From the NCBI GenBank assembly GCA_022266195.1, contig WHVY01000006.1, forward strand, positions 682,001-746,000: DNA of 64,000 bases, in the 5' to 3' direction. Below are positions 62,301-64,000 of this stretch, in pieces. The position numbers and the translations under genes are program-made. Numbering within the stretch: position 1 is the stretch's first letter; each line of letters begins with the position of its first letter. The notes below the pieces were generated by a model. The model made no database searches. It was not told the origin of the DNA and saw only the letters and a list, made by a program, of their open reading frames with translations. This DNA comes from Tetranychus cinnabarinus. Taxonomy: Eukaryota > Arthropoda > Arachnida > Trombidiformes > Tetranychidae.

Positions 62301-64000
62301 ATAATTTGCTCTTTATTTAAGCCTTGAACCAATCATTTTGAATGGATTTTTAATTGATTTGCTGAAAGCTTGATTCAGCCATTTATTGATTTTTTGAAAG
62401 GCTTACTGATTGTAAATATCACATCTTTTTATACAAATTCAACACTTCTGTTTACCTTCATAATTGAAATGAACAATTAGATAGCAATAATGGAAAGTAA
62501 TTTCAATTTGAAACTTGAAGGATTGAATCCAATGAACCATCAAAAGTAAACATTAAACAGATACAAGGCTAACCGTTGAAATAAAACAATAGATTTTTAG
62601 ACTTTTTTCAAGCTGATATTTAAATACTTTCAAGTTGCATTTACAGATTAATCATTTTAAATTGTATTTCAATTACTAATGCTTTGTTTCATCTTTTATT
62701 GTTGATCCAGGAAAGCGATGAGACAATATCAGGACAGTTGGAACCGTCGCTGTGAACTTTTATTTTGTTGTCTTGGTAAATCTGATAGGCGTCAGGTAAG
62801 AGTTTGATGATTGGCTTTTGAAATTGGTTTTAATGTTTTCTTTTACTTTTTTTTCTAGAATTCTTTTGCTGAAATTGCCAAATTATTATCAGAATTTTTT
62901 CGAGACTTGGATGTGGTGCCTTCTGATGTTATCGCAGGTCTTATATTGACTCGGCGACAGCAAAAAAATCAAAGTTCAATTGTAGTCCGTGAATCTGCCA
63001 ATAAAACGTACCAATTCCTTTCGGGTTTACCCATTACACCGGAGACTCGATTCCTTGATGTAACCCATTACGCAGTTGTCCAAGACATTAAAACACTAAT
63101 CCATTATAGTCATTATGCCATAGCAGTATATGGCTGGCCTATTTATCTTATGGAAAACAAGGCAATCGGATGTTTCCAGCTTTGTCCCTATTTAAGATGT
63201 TCAACCTGCCTTTCATCATCTTCATCATCATATTCATCTTGCTACAATTGTTTCAACTCATTTTGCTGTTGTCCTTGCCTAAACCGTTGCTCACCATCAA
63301 AACCATCAACAGACGCCTTTAATAATCGTAAATCATCAACATCATCAGCAACTCCTCAACCTTCAACTTCACCAATACCTGTTGAACCCATAATCATGGG
63401 TGACAACTGCTGTGGGTGTAATTATGCTGCCCTCCAAAGGATCTGTCAAACTCACAATCTTGAAATAATTTATGCCACATATCATGTTGAAATTGCTGAA
63501 CCTCCCTTTTTCGTGGCTCTTGACTATGATAGACGAACCATTGTAATTGCCATTAGAGGAACTCTTTCCCTTCAAGATGTTATGACTGATTTAAATGCGG
63601 AAGGTGATTTACTTCCAACCAATCCAAGTCGCGACAATTGGCTTGGACACAAAGGAATGGTTGAAGCAGCTGTATATATTAAGAAAAAGTTGACCGATGA
63701 ACGAATACTGGAACAAGCCTTAACCCACAATCCACTGAAAGGCACTCACAATTTTTCTCTAGTCTTGGTGGGTCATTCACTTGGAGCTGGAACTGCGGCT
63801 ATTTTGGCCATTCTACTTAAAGAAATTTATCCTGATCTAGTCTGTTATGCATTTTCTCCTCCCGGTGGACTCCTCTCTCTACCCGCCGTTGAATATACCA
63901 AGCATTTTATTACCTCAGTAGTATTGGGTAAAGACGTTGTTCCTAGGTTAGGTTTACATCAAATGGAAAGCCTTCGGTTTGATTTGATAAATGCCATTAA
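56369..64000 (+). CDS. inaE: Diacylglycerol lipase, DAGL-alpha/inaE type, 3' partial
   Basis: sn-1-specific diacylglycerol lipase. The family hydrolyses diacylglycerol at the plasma membrane to 2-acylglycerol, the endocannabinoid precursor step, and in flies supports phototransduction. Exons: 56369-56463, 56603-56817, 61064-61343, 61809-61847, 62711-62795, 62859 to beyond 64000. The ATG gives MPGIIVFKRRWSIGSDDLIVP, nearly the vertebrate N-terminus. Four membrane helices follow (one ends FIVHTVWLIVLSLIL, a later one VEIFWLIMGIFWI). Then come the cytosolic EFFRDLDVVPSDVIAGL block, a Cys-rich insert with Ser runs (63180-63300), DNCCGCNYAAL, and the alpha/beta-hydrolase core. The nucleophile Ser is in GHSLGAG (codon 63777-63779); the acid Asp is in LGKDVVPRLGL (codon 63933-63935). 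The catalytic His and the long regulatory tail lie past the window. A 39-nt exon looks optional. Confidence 0.95.
56818..61063. other. 4.2 kb diacylglycerol lipase intron 2
   Basis: AT-rich intron interrupting the membrane-helix region. It holds a TGC run (57050-57064) and a 121-codon open frame (57938-58303, starting GTG) rich in Lys, Leu and Ser after a CTT-rich tract. That frame resembles no known protein, and its phase does not fit splicing from lipase exon 2. No other gene seen. Confidence 0.5.
61809..61847 (+). other. 39-nt in-frame cassette-like exon of diacylglycerol lipase
   Basis: Lies between ttttttcag and gtattg. Included, it inserts SSRNTPDLLSDLR (13 residues) after NWRH; skipped, exon 3 joins exon 5 as NWRHRKAMRQYQDSW, the uninterrupted form I recall from fly inaE. 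Length is a multiple of three and phases match on both sides, so both forms stay in frame. The insert is Ser/Asp-rich, in the cytosolic linker between the membrane helices and the catalytic part. Confidence 0.65.

Overview
The window is eukaryotic nuclear DNA. It is AT-rich, its genes have GT-AG introns, and its proteins are animal families: actin, clathrin light chain, a leucine-rich-repeat GPCR, diacylglycerol lipase and a secreted CUB protein. The actins begin MCDDEVAAL, and the lipase joins its membrane and catalytic parts with an NWRHRKAMRQYQDSW-type sequence close to what I recall of fly inaE. Both point to an arthropod. A small-genome chelicerate such as a mite is my best guess, but the sequence does not prove it. 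I see no bacterial, CRISPR, rRNA or convincing tRNA signal.

Layout. (1) 1-28049, plus strand: the 3' part of a type C leucine-rich-repeat GPCR (relaxin-receptor/GRL101-like). It has at least six LDL-receptor class A modules, an LRR array built from phase-matched exons of about 72 nt, and a 7TM domain whose last helix is cut off by a 7.7 kb intron. (2) 28822-29255: two 169-base arms that look perfectly inverted around a 96-base spacer. (3) 31690-37015: a large inverted duplication carrying two divergently transcribed actin genes around a spacer with two perfect CArG boxes. The arms are mosaic: exons and outer flanks are almost identical, while introns and proximal 3' UTRs are unrelated. (4) 37016-47200: about 10 kb with no supported gene. 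(5) 47249-48140, plus: clathrin light chain, with its intron at the position of the mammalian neuronal insert. (6) 49279-51242, minus: a secreted CUB protein in six exons. (7) 53022-53468, minus: an unrecognised four-helix membrane protein. The sequence over its C-terminus and 3' flank is repeated at 48836-49135 as an orphan copy. (8) 56369 to the window end, plus: a diacylglycerol lipase (DAGL-alpha/inaE type), with a 39-nt in-frame cassette-like exon and the catalytic Ser and Asp visible. The window ends inside the catalytic domain.

The genes do not form one pathway. They are independent animal loci: a peptide-hormone-type receptor, cytoskeletal actin, vesicle coat, secreted adhesion-type protein and endocannabinoid synthesis. 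The least ordinary content is the mosaic actin palindrome with one Cys-to-Ser protein difference, the perfect hairpin beside the receptor gene, and two candidate microexons in neuronally relevant genes. Exon joins were made by eye from splice consensus, phase and family alignment from memory; none was tested against transcripts.
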